DNA of 64,000 bases from Catellatospora sp. TT07R-123 (GTDB taxonomy: Bacteria > Actinomycetota > Actinomycetes > Mycobacteriales > Micromonosporaceae). The position numbers and the translations under genes are program-made. The stretch covers positions 2,852,001 through 2,916,000 of the forward strand of contig NZ_BNEM01000002.1 of the NCBI RefSeq assembly GCF_018327705.1, written 5' to 3'. The notes under the pieces were generated by a model that did not search any database, was not told where the DNA came from, and was given only the letters and a program-made list of their open reading frames with translations. The number at the start of each line of letters is the position of its first letter. Positions within the stretch are counted from its first letter, which is position 1. Positions 57,372 to 64,000 of the stretch are shown here, piece after piece.

Positions 57372-57892
57372 GGCCGCACCGTCCTGGCGAGCAGGTCCAG
57401 GCGGGCCTTGGTGGTGTCGATCCAGCGCAGGTCGGCCTCCAGGTGGAACAGGCCGTGGTCGGCCAGCAGGGCGTCGACCAGGCTGCCGGTGCGCTTGATC
57501 TCGGTGAGCTCGCGCATGCGCCGCACGTGGGCGGCGCGCTGGGTGTCCAGGTACTCCTCGGCCGGACGTTCCAGCATCAGCGCCAGCACGACCTTGGCGA
57601 ACAGCACGGTCTGCAGGTGCGGCTCGGGGTCGACCGGCTCGGTCAGCCAGGTCTCGACCTCGGTCGCGCCGAGGTCGGTGATGACGTAGCGCTTGCGGTC
57701 GGGGCCCTCGCCGGGGCCGACCTCGCTGATGACGACCTTGCCGTCGCGGGCCAGGCGGCTGAGGGTCGCGTAGACCTGGCCGTAGGGCAGGGGGCGGCCG
57801 CGGCCGAAGTAGGCGTCGTAGTCGCGCTTGAGGTCGTAGCCGTGCCGGGGCTCGCGCTCAAGCAGCCCGAGAAGGGTGAGGGGGACACTCAT
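57368..57892 (-). CDS. PadR-family transcriptional repressor
   Basis: 174 aa from ATG 57892, 7 nt after a TATTCT box, hence leaderless. The winged helix is LTLLGLLEREPRHGYDLKRD followed by PLPYGQVYATLSRLARDGKV and the wing PDRKRYVITDLGATEVETWL. The C-terminal helical half (FAKVVLALMLERPAEEYLDT) is the dimerisation domain of the longer PadR type. It is the first gene of a PadR-ATPase-permease operon and very probably represses it through the repeated palindromes at 57904-57935 in its own promoter. Confidence 0.9.
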   Translation of the reverse strand: MSVPLTLLGLLEREPRHGYDLKRDYDAYFGRGRPLPYGQVYATLSRLARDGKVVISEVGPGEGPDRKRYVITDLGATEVETWLTEPVDPEPHLQTVLFAKVVLALMLERPAEEYLDTQRAAHVRRMRELTEIKRTGSLVDALLADHGLFHLEADLRWIDTTKARLDLLARTVRP

Positions 57893-57899
57893 GCCGAGG

Positions 57900-57935
57900 A
57901 GAATACACCGGGTGTATACACCGAGTGTATACACC
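57900..57935 (-). promoter_or_regulatory. PadR-operon promoter with overlapping operator palindromes
   Basis: On the minus strand TATTCT (plus 57900-57905) lies 7 nt before ATG 57892. It is overlapped by TACACC-G-GGTGTA (57904-57916), next to the perfect palindrome GGTGTATACACC (57911-57922) and GTGTATACAC (57925-57934). Binding here would cover the -10 and -35 regions. Confidence 0.75.
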
Positions 57936-57961
57936 CGGAGTCTAGTCTCCGGGCACACGGA

Positions 57962-57994
57962 AGAGGGCGCCTCCCCCACCGGGAAGCGCCCTCT
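57962..57994 (-). terminator. Terminator of rbpA
   Basis: AGAGGGCGC (57962-57970) pairs with GCGCCCTCT (57986-57994), 13 bp after the rbpA stop. Confidence 0.6.
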
Positions 57995-58006
57995 GACCTG
58001 CTTGGA

Positions 58007-58345
58007 TCAGCGACCGCGGCGCGCGCTGACGACGGCCAGCCGCTCGCTCAGGATCTCTTCCAGCTCCTCGACCGAGCGCCGCTCCAGCAGCATGTCCCAG
58101 TGCGTACGCGGCGGCTTGGCCTTCTTCTGCTCCGGCTCGCTGCCGTCCATCAGCCGGGCCACGCTGCCGTCGAACTTGCACTCCCACAGCGCCGGCACCT
58201 CGGCGTCCATCGCGAACGGCACCTCGAACCGGTGCCCGTTGGCGCACAGGTATTCGCGCGTCTGGCGCGGCGCGAGCTCGGTGTTGCGGTCCGACTCGTA
58301 GCTGACGGCGCCCAGTCGGCTTCCCCGCAGCATCCGCTCGCCCAT
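58007..58345 (-). CDS. rbpA: RNA polymerase-binding protein RbpA
   Basis: 112 aa from ATG 58345, with GGAGGAGAAGGT upstream. The actinobacteria-specific RbpA fold is clear: MLRGSRLGAVSYESDRNTEL and APRQTREYLCANGHRFEVPF, then the core domain EVPALWECKFDGSVARLMDG and the sigma-interaction region RTHWDMLLERRSVEELEEIL. It binds the principal sigma factor and stabilises the open promoter complex. Its presence supports an actinobacterial host. A sigma-R-type promoter lies upstream, matching the oxidative-stress control known for rbpA in streptomycetes. Confidence 0.96.
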   Translation of the reverse strand: MGERMLRGSRLGAVSYESDRNTELAPRQTREYLCANGHRFEVPFAMDAEVPALWECKFDGSVARLMDGSEPEQKKAKPPRTHWDMLLERRSVEELEEILSERLAVVSARRGR

Positions 58346-58375
58346 ACCTTCTCCTCCTGCTCTGGCACCACTGTC

Positions 58376-58390
58376 GGACACATTGTGTCC
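58376..58390. promoter_or_regulatory. Perfect 15-bp palindrome in the rbpA leader
   Basis: GGACACA-T-TGTGTCC (7-1-7) lies between the sigma-R-type promoter and the rbpA start, near the expected transcription start. It may bind a regulator; none is identifiable. Confidence 0.4.
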
Positions 58391-58399
58391 CGGTGAGCC

Positions 58400-58425
58400 A
58401 ACGAGGCGCAGTGCGGTTTTGTTCC
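58400..58425 (-). promoter_or_regulatory. Sigma-R/SigH-type promoter of rbpA
   Basis: On the minus strand GGAAC (plus 58421-58425), exactly 18 nt, then GTT (plus 58400-58402), matching the GGAAT-N18-GTT consensus of thiol-oxidative-stress sigma factors with one change. Confidence 0.65.
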
Positions 58426-58470
58426 TCGCGCCACTTCGTCCGTGCGCATTCATGAGCGAAGATGGCCGCC

Positions 58471-59424
58471 ATGACCACTACCGGCGACGGCTCGGCCACG
58501 GCGCGCAGCGGCGACCTGGCCGGGTTCGCCGCGCTGCTGCGGCGGCACCGCGCCGGGCTGCGGGCGCACTGCTACCGCATGCTCGGCTCGTACGGCCAGG
58601 CCGAGGACGTGGTCCAGGAGGCGGTGCTGCACGCGGTGTCCGCGCACACCGCCGAACCGGTGCCCGACCGGCTGTACCGCCTCGCCACCCTGGCCTGCCT
58701 GCGCCTGCTCGACGGCCGCGACCGGCGGGTGCTGCCCCCGCACCTGTCGGCGCCCGCGACCGCCGACGCGGACCTGGTCGCCCGGCGGGACATCGCCTGG
58801 CTGCGTCCCTATCCCGACCGGCTGCGCGGTGACGACCGGTCCGGGATCGCGCTGGCCTACACGGCGGCGTTGCAGCAGCTCCCACCCCGGCAGCGGGCGG
58901 TGCTGCTGCTGGCCGACCTCGGCTGGCCGGTGCCGCGGATCGCGGCGGCCCTGGACGCGACCGGGCAGGTGGTCACCCACCACCTGCGGCACGCGCGCAC
59001 CCTGCTCGGCGGTGCCGCCGGCCGCGCGGGCGAACCGCGCGGGTCGCATCAGGAGCTGCTGCGCCGCTACGCCGACGCGGTCGAGTCGGGCGACCTGCAC
59101 GCGGCCACCGCGCTGCTGGCCCCCGACGTCCGGATCAGCATGCCGCCGCACCTGGTCTGGTACCAGGGCCGCGAGACGCTGCGGGCGGTGGCCGCCGCCG
59201 CCTGGGACCCGGCCTCGCCCCGCTACGCCGGGACGTTCCGGCTCGTGGCGACGGGCGCCAACGGGCAGCCCGCGGCCGGGGTGTACCGGTGCCCGCCCGG
59301 CGGCCGGGCGCACACCGCGTACGCCGTGGCGGTGTTCACGGTGGCCGGCGGGGCCATCGCGGAGATCACGTCGTTTCACGACCCGGAGCTGTTCACCTGG
59401 TTCGACCTGCCGCAGCAGGTATGA
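58471..59424 (+). CDS. ECF sigma factor with SnoaL-like C-terminal domain (SigG-like)
   Basis: About 317 aa from ATG 58471; ATG 58462 is in frame, but a GAAGAT box 7 nt before 58471 fits the local leaderless pattern. Region 2 is RAHCYRMLGSYGQAEDVVQE, with LYRLATLACLRLLDGRDRRV typical of the TIGR02960/SigG group. Region 4 is LPPRQRAVLLLADLGWPVPR through VVTHHLRHARTLL. The last 130 residues are an NTF2-like domain (ELLRRYADAVESGDLHAATA, VRISMPPHLVWYQGRE). Region 2 is somewhat degenerate. The regulon and signal are unknown; no anti-sigma gene is adjacent. Confidence 0.85.
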   Translation: MTTTGDGSATARSGDLAGFAALLRRHRAGLRAHCYRMLGSYGQAEDVVQEAVLHAVSAHTAEPVPDRLYRLATLACLRLLDGRDRRVLPPHLSAPATADADLVARRDIAWLRPYPDRLRGDDRSGIALAYTAALQQLPPRQRAVLLLADLGWPVPRIAAALDATGQVVTHHLRHARTLLGGAAGRAGEPRGSHQELLRRYADAVESGDLHAATALLAPDVRISMPPHLVWYQGRETLRAVAAAAWDPASPRYAGTFRLVATGANGQPAAGVYRCPPGGRAHTAYAVAVFTVAGGAIAEITSFHDPELFTWFDLPQQV

Positions 59425-59425
59425 G

Positions 59426-59460
59426 GAACGGGGCCCCCGCGGCGGGCGGGGACCCCGTTC
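59426..59460. terminator. Bidirectional hairpin between convergent genes
   Basis: GAACGGGG (59426-59433) pairs with CCCCGTTC (59453-59460), between the sigma factor and cellulase genes. Confidence 0.6.
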
Positions 59461-59488
59461 GGCTGTGCGGACCGGGCGAGGCGCTGCC

Positions 59489-60967
59489 TCAGCTGGTCGG
59501 GAAGTTGTCCGCGGTGCGGATGCGCGAGCGCATGAACAGGCCCGAGTCCTGGAGGACGGAGGTGCCCGCGTACTGGCCGCCGGCGCAGGTGCCCGGCTTG
59601 AACGCGGCGCTGCTCTCACTGGCGTCGGAGTAGGTCCAGTTCGCGTAGCTGATCTTCAGCCGGTCCAGCATGTCCAGCCAGGCGGTGCTGCTGGACTGGT
59701 CGAACGCGCCGCCGCCGGTGTAGGTGACGGTGCCGAACTCGGTGACGAACATCGGCAGCGAGGCCGCGGCCCGCTCCAGCTCGGCGCGGTAGTTGTCCTT
59801 GTGCGACGCCGCGTAGAAGTGGAACGTGTACATCACGTTCTGGGCGTTGACCTTGTTGTTGATGACCTCGGAGGCGTTGCCGCCCTCGGAGACGCCCAGC
59901 GACGACCAGCCGCGGGTGCCGACGATGACCACCGCGTCCGGGTCGTTGGCCCGGATCACCGGGATGACCTGCTCGGCGTAGCTCTTGATGCCCGCCCAGC
60001 TCACGCCGTTGGGCTCGTTGGCGATCTCGTAGATCACGTTGTTCTTGGCCGCGTTGCGGGCCGCGACCGCCGCGAAGAACGTCTTCGCCCGGTCCAGGTT
60101 GTAGTTCGGGTCGCCCGGAGTCAGCGTGTGGAAGTCGATCAGGGCGTACATGCCGCGGGCCTGGGCCTTGTCGACCAGCGTGTTCACCTGGTTGGTGAAG
60201 GCCGCCGGGTTGGTCTCGTAGCCCTGCTCCTGCACGTACATCGCGATGCGCAGCAGGTCGGCGTTCCAGTCGTTGGCCAGCGCGTCCAGCGAGGCGTCGT
60301 TGTAGCAGTTCGCGAACCACTGGAGGCCGTGCGTGCTCATCCCGCGGAGCTGGATCGGCTTGTTGTACTGGTTGCACAGGTTCACGCCGCACACGTGCAG
60401 CTGGCCGTTGATCGCGACCGGGGTGGTCCCGGTCGGCGGGTTCGGCGAGCTGGACGGCGACGGCGAGGGGGACGGCGACTTCGACGGCGAGGCCGAGGGC
60501 GACGGGTTCGCCGAGCGGCTGGGCGACGGCGAGCTGGTGACCGTGCCGGTGCAGACCGTGCCGTTCAGCGTGAACGACGCCGGGACCGGGTTGGCGGTGG
60601 TCCAGCTGCCGTTGAAGCCGATGGTCGCCTCGGCGCCGGTGGCCAGCGCGCCGTTGTAGTCCATGCTGACCGCGGTCACGTTGGCGCCGCTCTGGGTGTA
60701 CGTGGCCGACCAGCCCTGCACGACCTTCTGGCCGCTGTCGGGGAAGGTCCACTTCAGCGTCCAGGAGCTGATCGCGTCGCCCAGGTTCTTGATGGCGACG
60801 TTGCCGGTGAAGCCGCCGGCCCAGGTGTTGGTGGTGTAGGTGACCTGGCAGCCGGTGGCCGCCATCGCGTTGACCGCCGGTAGGGCGGCGGTCACGCCCA
60901 CGGCGAGCGCGGCGACGGCACCGGCCGCCACCAGGCTGCGCCGGGAGGCGCGCGGGAGGAACTGCAT
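59489..60967 (-). CDS. Secreted cellulase: CBM2 plus GH5 endoglucanase
   Basis: 492 aa from ATG 60967. Signal peptide to about AMAA (residue 37), then a family-2 cellulose-binding module (40-139, bounded by C40 and C139, with binding-face Trp in WAGGFTGN, QGWSATY and NGSWTTANP). A Ser/Pro linker (144-178) leads to the GH5 barrel, with acid/base E318 (YEIANEPNG) and nucleophile E410 (MFVTEFGTV), plus the metal/substrate motif LRIAMYVQEQGYETN. It cleaves internal beta-1,4-glucan bonds outside the cell. A CebR-type operator sits at its promoter, so cellobiose induction is likely. Confidence 0.95.
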   Translation of the reverse strand: MQFLPRASRRSLVAAGAVAALAVGVTAALPAVNAMAATGCQVTYTTNTWAGGFTGNVAIKNLGDAISSWTLKWTFPDSGQKVVQGWSATYTQSGANVTAVSMDYNGALATGAEATIGFNGSWTTANPVPASFTLNGTVCTGTVTSSPSPSRSANPSPSASPSKSPSPSPSPSSSPNPPTGTTPVAINGQLHVCGVNLCNQYNKPIQLRGMSTHGLQWFANCYNDASLDALANDWNADLLRIAMYVQEQGYETNPAAFTNQVNTLVDKAQARGMYALIDFHTLTPGDPNYNLDRAKTFFAAVAARNAAKNNVIYEIANEPNGVSWAGIKSYAEQVIPVIRANDPDAVVIVGTRGWSSLGVSEGGNASEVINNKVNAQNVMYTFHFYAASHKDNYRAELERAAASLPMFVTEFGTVTYTGGGAFDQSSSTAWLDMLDRLKISYANWTYSDASESSAAFKPGTCAGGQYAGTSVLQDSGLFMRSRIRTADNFPTS

Positions 60968-61093
60968 GGGACTGGCCTTTCTGTTCTGTCCGGTGATCGG
61001 GAGTGGACATTCCGGATGGAGCAGGCCCCGTCCGTGCCTGGCGTACGGGCAGTTACGCGCAGGCGGGACGACATGGAGCGCCTCCACTTGGGC

Positions 61094-61144
61094 CGGGAGC
61101 GCTCCCACGGGTCGGAGCTTAAGGCGCCGGTAACGCGTTCGCAA
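61094..61144 (-). promoter_or_regulatory. Cellulase promoter with CebR-type operator
   Basis: On the minus strand: TTGCGA (plus 61139-61144), a 17-nt spacer, TAAGCT (61116-61121), then TGGGAGCGCTCCCG (61107-61094), which differs from the CebR consensus TGGGAGCGCTCCCA only in its last base. The operator covers the expected transcription start. The 324-bp region 60968-61291 holds no gene. Confidence 0.8.
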
Positions 61145-61218
61145 TATCTGCATCCGTGACAGTCGTACGGACCGGTGTCCGGCGTGGAACTTTCAGGCAC
61201 CGTCCGGATTGCTCGCGC

Positions 61219-61248
61219 TTGACATGCCAATCGAAGGCCGTGAAACTT
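61219..61248 (+). promoter_or_regulatory. Candidate promoter of the GH92 gene
   Basis: TTGACA (61219-61224), an 18-nt spacer and AAACTT (61243-61248). The -10 lies inside GAAACTTTG, resembling LacI-type sites of actinomycete glycanase genes; a related GAACTTTCA lies upstream at 61187-61195. Confidence 0.5.
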
Positions 61249-61291
61249 TGCCGAAACATGACAACGTTGTCCGCCGGCAAAGGAGCATGTC

Positions 61292-64000
61292 ATGCCACCC
61301 CTTTCGCCCAGGTCGCTCGCCGCGGCCTCGGCTCTCGCCCTCGTCGCCTCGCTGCTGACCGCCGGGCTCGCCGCCGCGCCCGCGCACGCCGCCGTGCCCG
61401 CCGATCTGACCCCGCTGGTCAACCCGCTCATCGGCACCCAGAAGGAGGGCAACACCTTCCCCGGTGCCGCCCTGCCGTTCGGCATGGTGCAGCTCAGCCC
61501 GGACACCGGCTGGGGCACCGGGTACAACTACGACCAGACCAAGATCCGCGGGTTCTCGCACACCCACCTGTCCGGCGTCGGCTGCGGCTCCGCCACCGAG
61601 GTGTCGGTCATGCCGACCGTCGGCGCGGTCGGCTCCAACGACCCCAACACCTACGGCCAGACCCTCAACCACGCCCAGGAGCAGGCCACCGCCGGGTTCT
61701 ACCGGGTCGGCATGCCCAACGGGGTCACCGCCGAACTCACCGCGACGCTGCGCACCGGCTGGCACCGGTACACCTTCCCGGCCAGCACCCAGGCCAACGT
61801 CATGTTCAACACCTCCGAGGTCAAGGGCGGCAACGGCGGCGCCAACAGCTCCTCGGTGTCCATCGTGAACAGCGACACCGTCGAGGGCTCGGTCACCGAG
61901 AGCGGCTTCTGCAGCAGCTCCCCGGCCCACACCGTGTACTTCTCGGCCAGGTTCAGCCGCCCGTTCGCCTCGTTCGGCACCTGGTCAGGCGGCACGTTCA
62001 CCAACGGCAGCCGCAGTTCCACCGGCACCGCCTCCACCGGCGGCTGGGTGCGGTTCGACACCAGCACCGACCGGGTGGTCACGCTGAAGCTCGGGCTGTC
62101 GTACACGGGGATCGCGGGGGCGCGCACCAACCTCGCCGCCGAGACCACGTCGGCCGGGTTCAACTTCGACACGGTCAAGCAGGCCGCGCACGACACCTGG
62201 AACACCAAGCTGCACAAGGCCGAGGTCGACGGGGGCACGGCCGACCGCCAGACCGCCTTCTACACCTCGCTCTACCACTCGCTGCTGCACCCGAACCTGT
62301 CCGGCGACACCGACGGCTCCTACCGGGGCTTCGACAACGTGACCCGGACCGCCTCCGGGTACACGCCGTACCAGACGTTCTCGCTGTGGGACACCTACCG
62401 GGCCCAGAACCAGCTCGTCGCGCTGCTGGAACCGCAGGTGGCGCGCGACTACGCGCTGTCGCTGCTGGCCGTGGACCGCGAGCTGGGCTGGCTGCCGCGC
62501 TGGTCGCTCTACAACACCGAGACCAACACCATGACCGGCGACCCGGTGACCCCGTTCCTGGTCGATCTGTGGGCGCGCGGGCTGCTCAACGGGTACGAGG
62601 AGCAGTTCTACACCGCGCTGCGCAAGAACGCGACCGGCGTGCCCGGCACCGGCCTGGGCATCAACGCCCGCAACGGCAACAACTACTACACCTCCATCGG
62701 GTACGTCCCGACCGGCGGCTCCTGCACCCCGACGCACCCGTTCGACCACGACTGCCAGTACCCCGCCTCGGCCACGCTGGAGTACTCGGCCGCCGACGCG
62801 GGCCTGTCGCTGATGGCGCGGGCGCTGGGCCACACCGCCGACGCGGACATGCTCGCCGCGCGCGGCCTGAACTACCGCAACCTGTTCGACTCCTCGATCG
62901 GCTTCTTCCGGCCGCGCAACGCGGGCGGGACCTGGCAGCCGTCGTACTCGCCGACCGACGGGGCGCACATGTTCCACGAGGCCGGGGCGTACCAGTACCA
63001 GTGGCTGGTGCCGCAGGACCCGGACGGCCTGGTCGCGCTGCTCGGCGGCAAGACGGCCGCCAACGCGCGGCTGGACCAGTTCTTCGCCTACAGCGGGCTG
63101 CTGACCGACCCGTCGGGCACCGCACGCACCAAGTGGGTCAACGGCGCCTACGACTACTACAGCTTCATGACGTACAACCCGAACAACGAGCCTGACCTGC
63201 TGGCGCCGTACACGTACCTGTGGACGGGGCAGCCGTACAAGACGGCGACGGTGGTGCGCTCGGCGTTCACGCTGTTCTCCAACGCGCCCAACGGCGTCAC
63301 CGGCAACGACGACCTCGGCACCATGTCGGCCTGGTACGTCTTCTCCTCGCTCGGCCTGTACCCGCTGATGAACGGCGCGAACTTCTACGGCGTCACCACC
63401 CCGCAGTTCCCGTACGCCAAGGTCACCATCGGCTCGTACGGCACGCAGCAGGGCGGCACGCTGACCGTCAACGCCCCCGGCGTCACCGACACCAACCGCT
63501 ACATCGCCACCGCCGCCCGCAACGGCGCCGGGTTCACCAGGACCTGGCTCTCGCAGGCCGACGTCGCCAAGGGCGCCACGCTCGACTACACCGTCAGCGG
63601 CACCCCCGGCACCTGGGGCACCGGCGCGGGCGACGTCCCGCCGTCGGCGGTCCACGCCAACCCGCCCGCGCTCGGCACCAACCTGGCCCTGAACCGGCCC
63701 GCCACCGGCTCGACCGCGTGCGCGAGCACCGAGGGCCCGGACAAGGCCGTCAACGGCAGCGTGAGCGGCGGCAACACCGACAAGTTCTGCTCGCTGACCG
63801 GCCCGAGCTGGCTCCAGGTCGACCTCGGGTCCAACCAGCAGCTCGGCAGCTTCGTGATCCGGCACGCGGGCGCGGGCGGCGAGTCGGCCGACTACGACAC
63901 CAAGGCGTTCACGATCCAGCTGTCCACCGACGGCACCAACTGGTCCACGCCGGTGAACGTGAGCGGCGCCAACAGCGGCGTCACCACGCACACCATCGCC
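61292..64000 (+). CDS. Secreted GH92 alpha-mannosidase with F5/8-type module (3' end outside window)
   Basis: ATG 61292 has AAAGGAG 6 nt upstream; the frame is open for 903 codons to the window edge. Signal peptide (ALALVASLLTAGLAAAPAHA), then the GH92 architecture: VNPLIGTQKEGNTFPGAALP, GFSHTHLSGVGC, SLWDTYRAQNQLVALLEPQ, and the signature GNDDLGTMSAWYVFSSLGLY. These calcium-dependent inverting exo-enzymes release mannose from alpha-1,2/1,3/1,6-linked mannans. After about residue 790 a discoidin/F5/8-type (CBM32-like) module begins (NLALNRPATGSTACASTEGP, GPSWLQVDLGSNQQL). A target such as fungal or bacterial mannan is inferred. Confidence 0.93.
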   Translation, partial: MPPLSPRSLAAASALALVASLLTAGLAAAPAHAAVPADLTPLVNPLIGTQKEGNTFPGAALPFGMVQLSPDTGWGTGYNYDQTKIRGFSHTHLSGVGCGSATEVSVMPTVGAVGSNDPNTYGQTLNHAQEQATAGFYRVGMPNGVTAELTATLRTGWHRYTFPASTQANVMFNTSEVKGGNGGANSSSVSIVNSDTVEGSVTESGFCSSSPAHTVYFSARFSRPFASFGTWSGGTFTNGSRSSTGTASTGGWVRFDTSTDRVVTLKLGLSYTGIAGARTNLAAETTSAGFNFDTVKQAAHDTWNTKLHKAEVDGGTADRQTAFYTSLYHSLLHPNLSGDTDGSYRGFDNVTRTASGYTPYQTFSLWDTYRAQNQLVALLEPQVARDYALSLLAVDRELGWLPRWSLYNTETNTMTGDPVTPFLVDLWARGLLNGYEEQFYTALRKNATGVPGTGLGINARNGNNYYTSIGYVPTGGSCTPTHPFDHDCQYPASATLEYSAADAGLSLMARALGHTADADMLAARGLNYRNLFDSSIGFFRPRNAGGTWQPSYSPTDGAHMFHEAGAYQYQWLVPQDPDGLVALLGGKTAANARLDQFFAYSGLLTDPSGTARTKWVNGAYDYYSFMTYNPNNEPDLLAPYTYLWTGQPYKTATVVRSAFTLFSNAPNGVTGNDDLGTMSAWYVFSSLGLYPLMNGANFYGVTTPQFPYAKVTIGSYGTQQGGTLTVNAPGVTDTNRYIATAARNGAGFTRTWLSQADVAKGATLDYTVSGTPGTWGTGAGDVPPSAVHANPPALGTNLALNRPATGSTACASTEGPDKAVNGSVSGGNTDKFCSLTGPSWLQVDLGSNQQLGSFVIRHAGAGGESADYDTKAFTIQLSTDGTNWSTPVNVSGANSGVTTHTIA

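Noticed and set aside
61156..63195. A 679-codon plus-strand frame starting at 61156
   Set aside because: It is an out-of-frame shadow of the GH92 gene. The real frame starts at ATG 61292 behind AAAGGAG and stays open to the window edge with GH92 signatures.
1..64000. tRNA, rRNA, insertion sequence or prophage content
   Set aside because: I looked for cloverleaf-like sequences, transposase or integrase motifs and phage genes on both strands and saw none. The long palindromes are the only mobile-like signal, and no matching transposase is present.

Overview
The window is very GC-rich DNA with dense, often 4-bp-overlapping genes, frequent GTG/TTG starts, Tat and lipoprotein exports, an RbpA transcription factor, ECF sigma factors carrying SnoaL-like tails, and MptB/GT87-type mannosyltransferases. 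Together these point to a mycelial actinomycete. A Micromonosporaceae-like soil saprophyte is my inference from gene content, not a database result. I see no tRNA or rRNA genes, no transposase and no CRISPR array.

Layout. 1-9.5 kb holds assorted genes: the end of a secreted protein, a TPR-like membrane protein, an aldo/keto reductase, a serine beta-lactamase-fold hydrolase, a Tat-exported phospholipase C, a membrane protein with its winged-helix regulator behind a 31-bp operator-like palindrome, and an ECF41-type sigma factor divergent from an AhpD-like partner. 9.6-15.8 kb is a glycosyltransferase operon (two GT4 enzymes, an MptB-like and a GT87-like polyprenol-phosphate mannosyltransferase, and a DMT-like membrane protein). 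An HD-domain protein and an ATP-grasp protein follow.

18-30.3 kb is the most unusual block. It is a leftward phosphate-transport (pst) operon in which pstC, pstA and pstS are separated from pstB by six more exported or surface proteins: two further PstS-like binding proteins, an Ig-like protein ending in a WxL-type domain, a DUF916-type WxL-interacting protein, a small anchored protein sharing a domain with the WxL protein, and a sortase-fold protein that has lost the catalytic His and Cys. Divergent from it (30.7-35.4 kb) is an operon of a solute-binding/VWA lipoprotein, an XpaC-like protein, a second solute-binding protein and a TelA-like protein. The shared 426-bp promoter region carries 11-bp-spaced PHO-box-like repeats facing both ways, so both operons may answer to phosphate limitation.

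35.5-38.8 kb carries small genes (SnoaL-like, FusB/FBP-type zinc protein, YchJ-like, small secreted and membrane proteins). 38.8-49 kb is a leftward saccharide-utilisation region: beta-glucosidase, two ABC sugar permeases, a lipoprotein sugar binder, a ricin-B/beta-helix secreted protein, a GH30/ricin-B enzyme and a LacI-family regulator. 49-58.4 kb holds a zinc-ribbon protein, a secreted TNT-type toxin, an SDR, a Ro60/TROVE protein, a small membrane protein, an AAA kinase-like protein, an FtsX/ABC pair with a PadR repressor, and rbpA with a sigma-R-type promoter. 58.5-64 kb has a second ECF sigma factor, a CBM2-GH5 cellulase behind a CebR-type operator, and a GH92 alpha-mannosidase that runs off the window.

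Two sequence-level themes recur. Many genes start on an ATG or GTG placed 7-8 nt after a TANNNT -10 box, which indicates leaderless transcripts. Six long, near-perfect palindromes lie between genes. Two share a 20-bp core, two others share a different core, and one of them supplies the last codons and stop of a protein gene.
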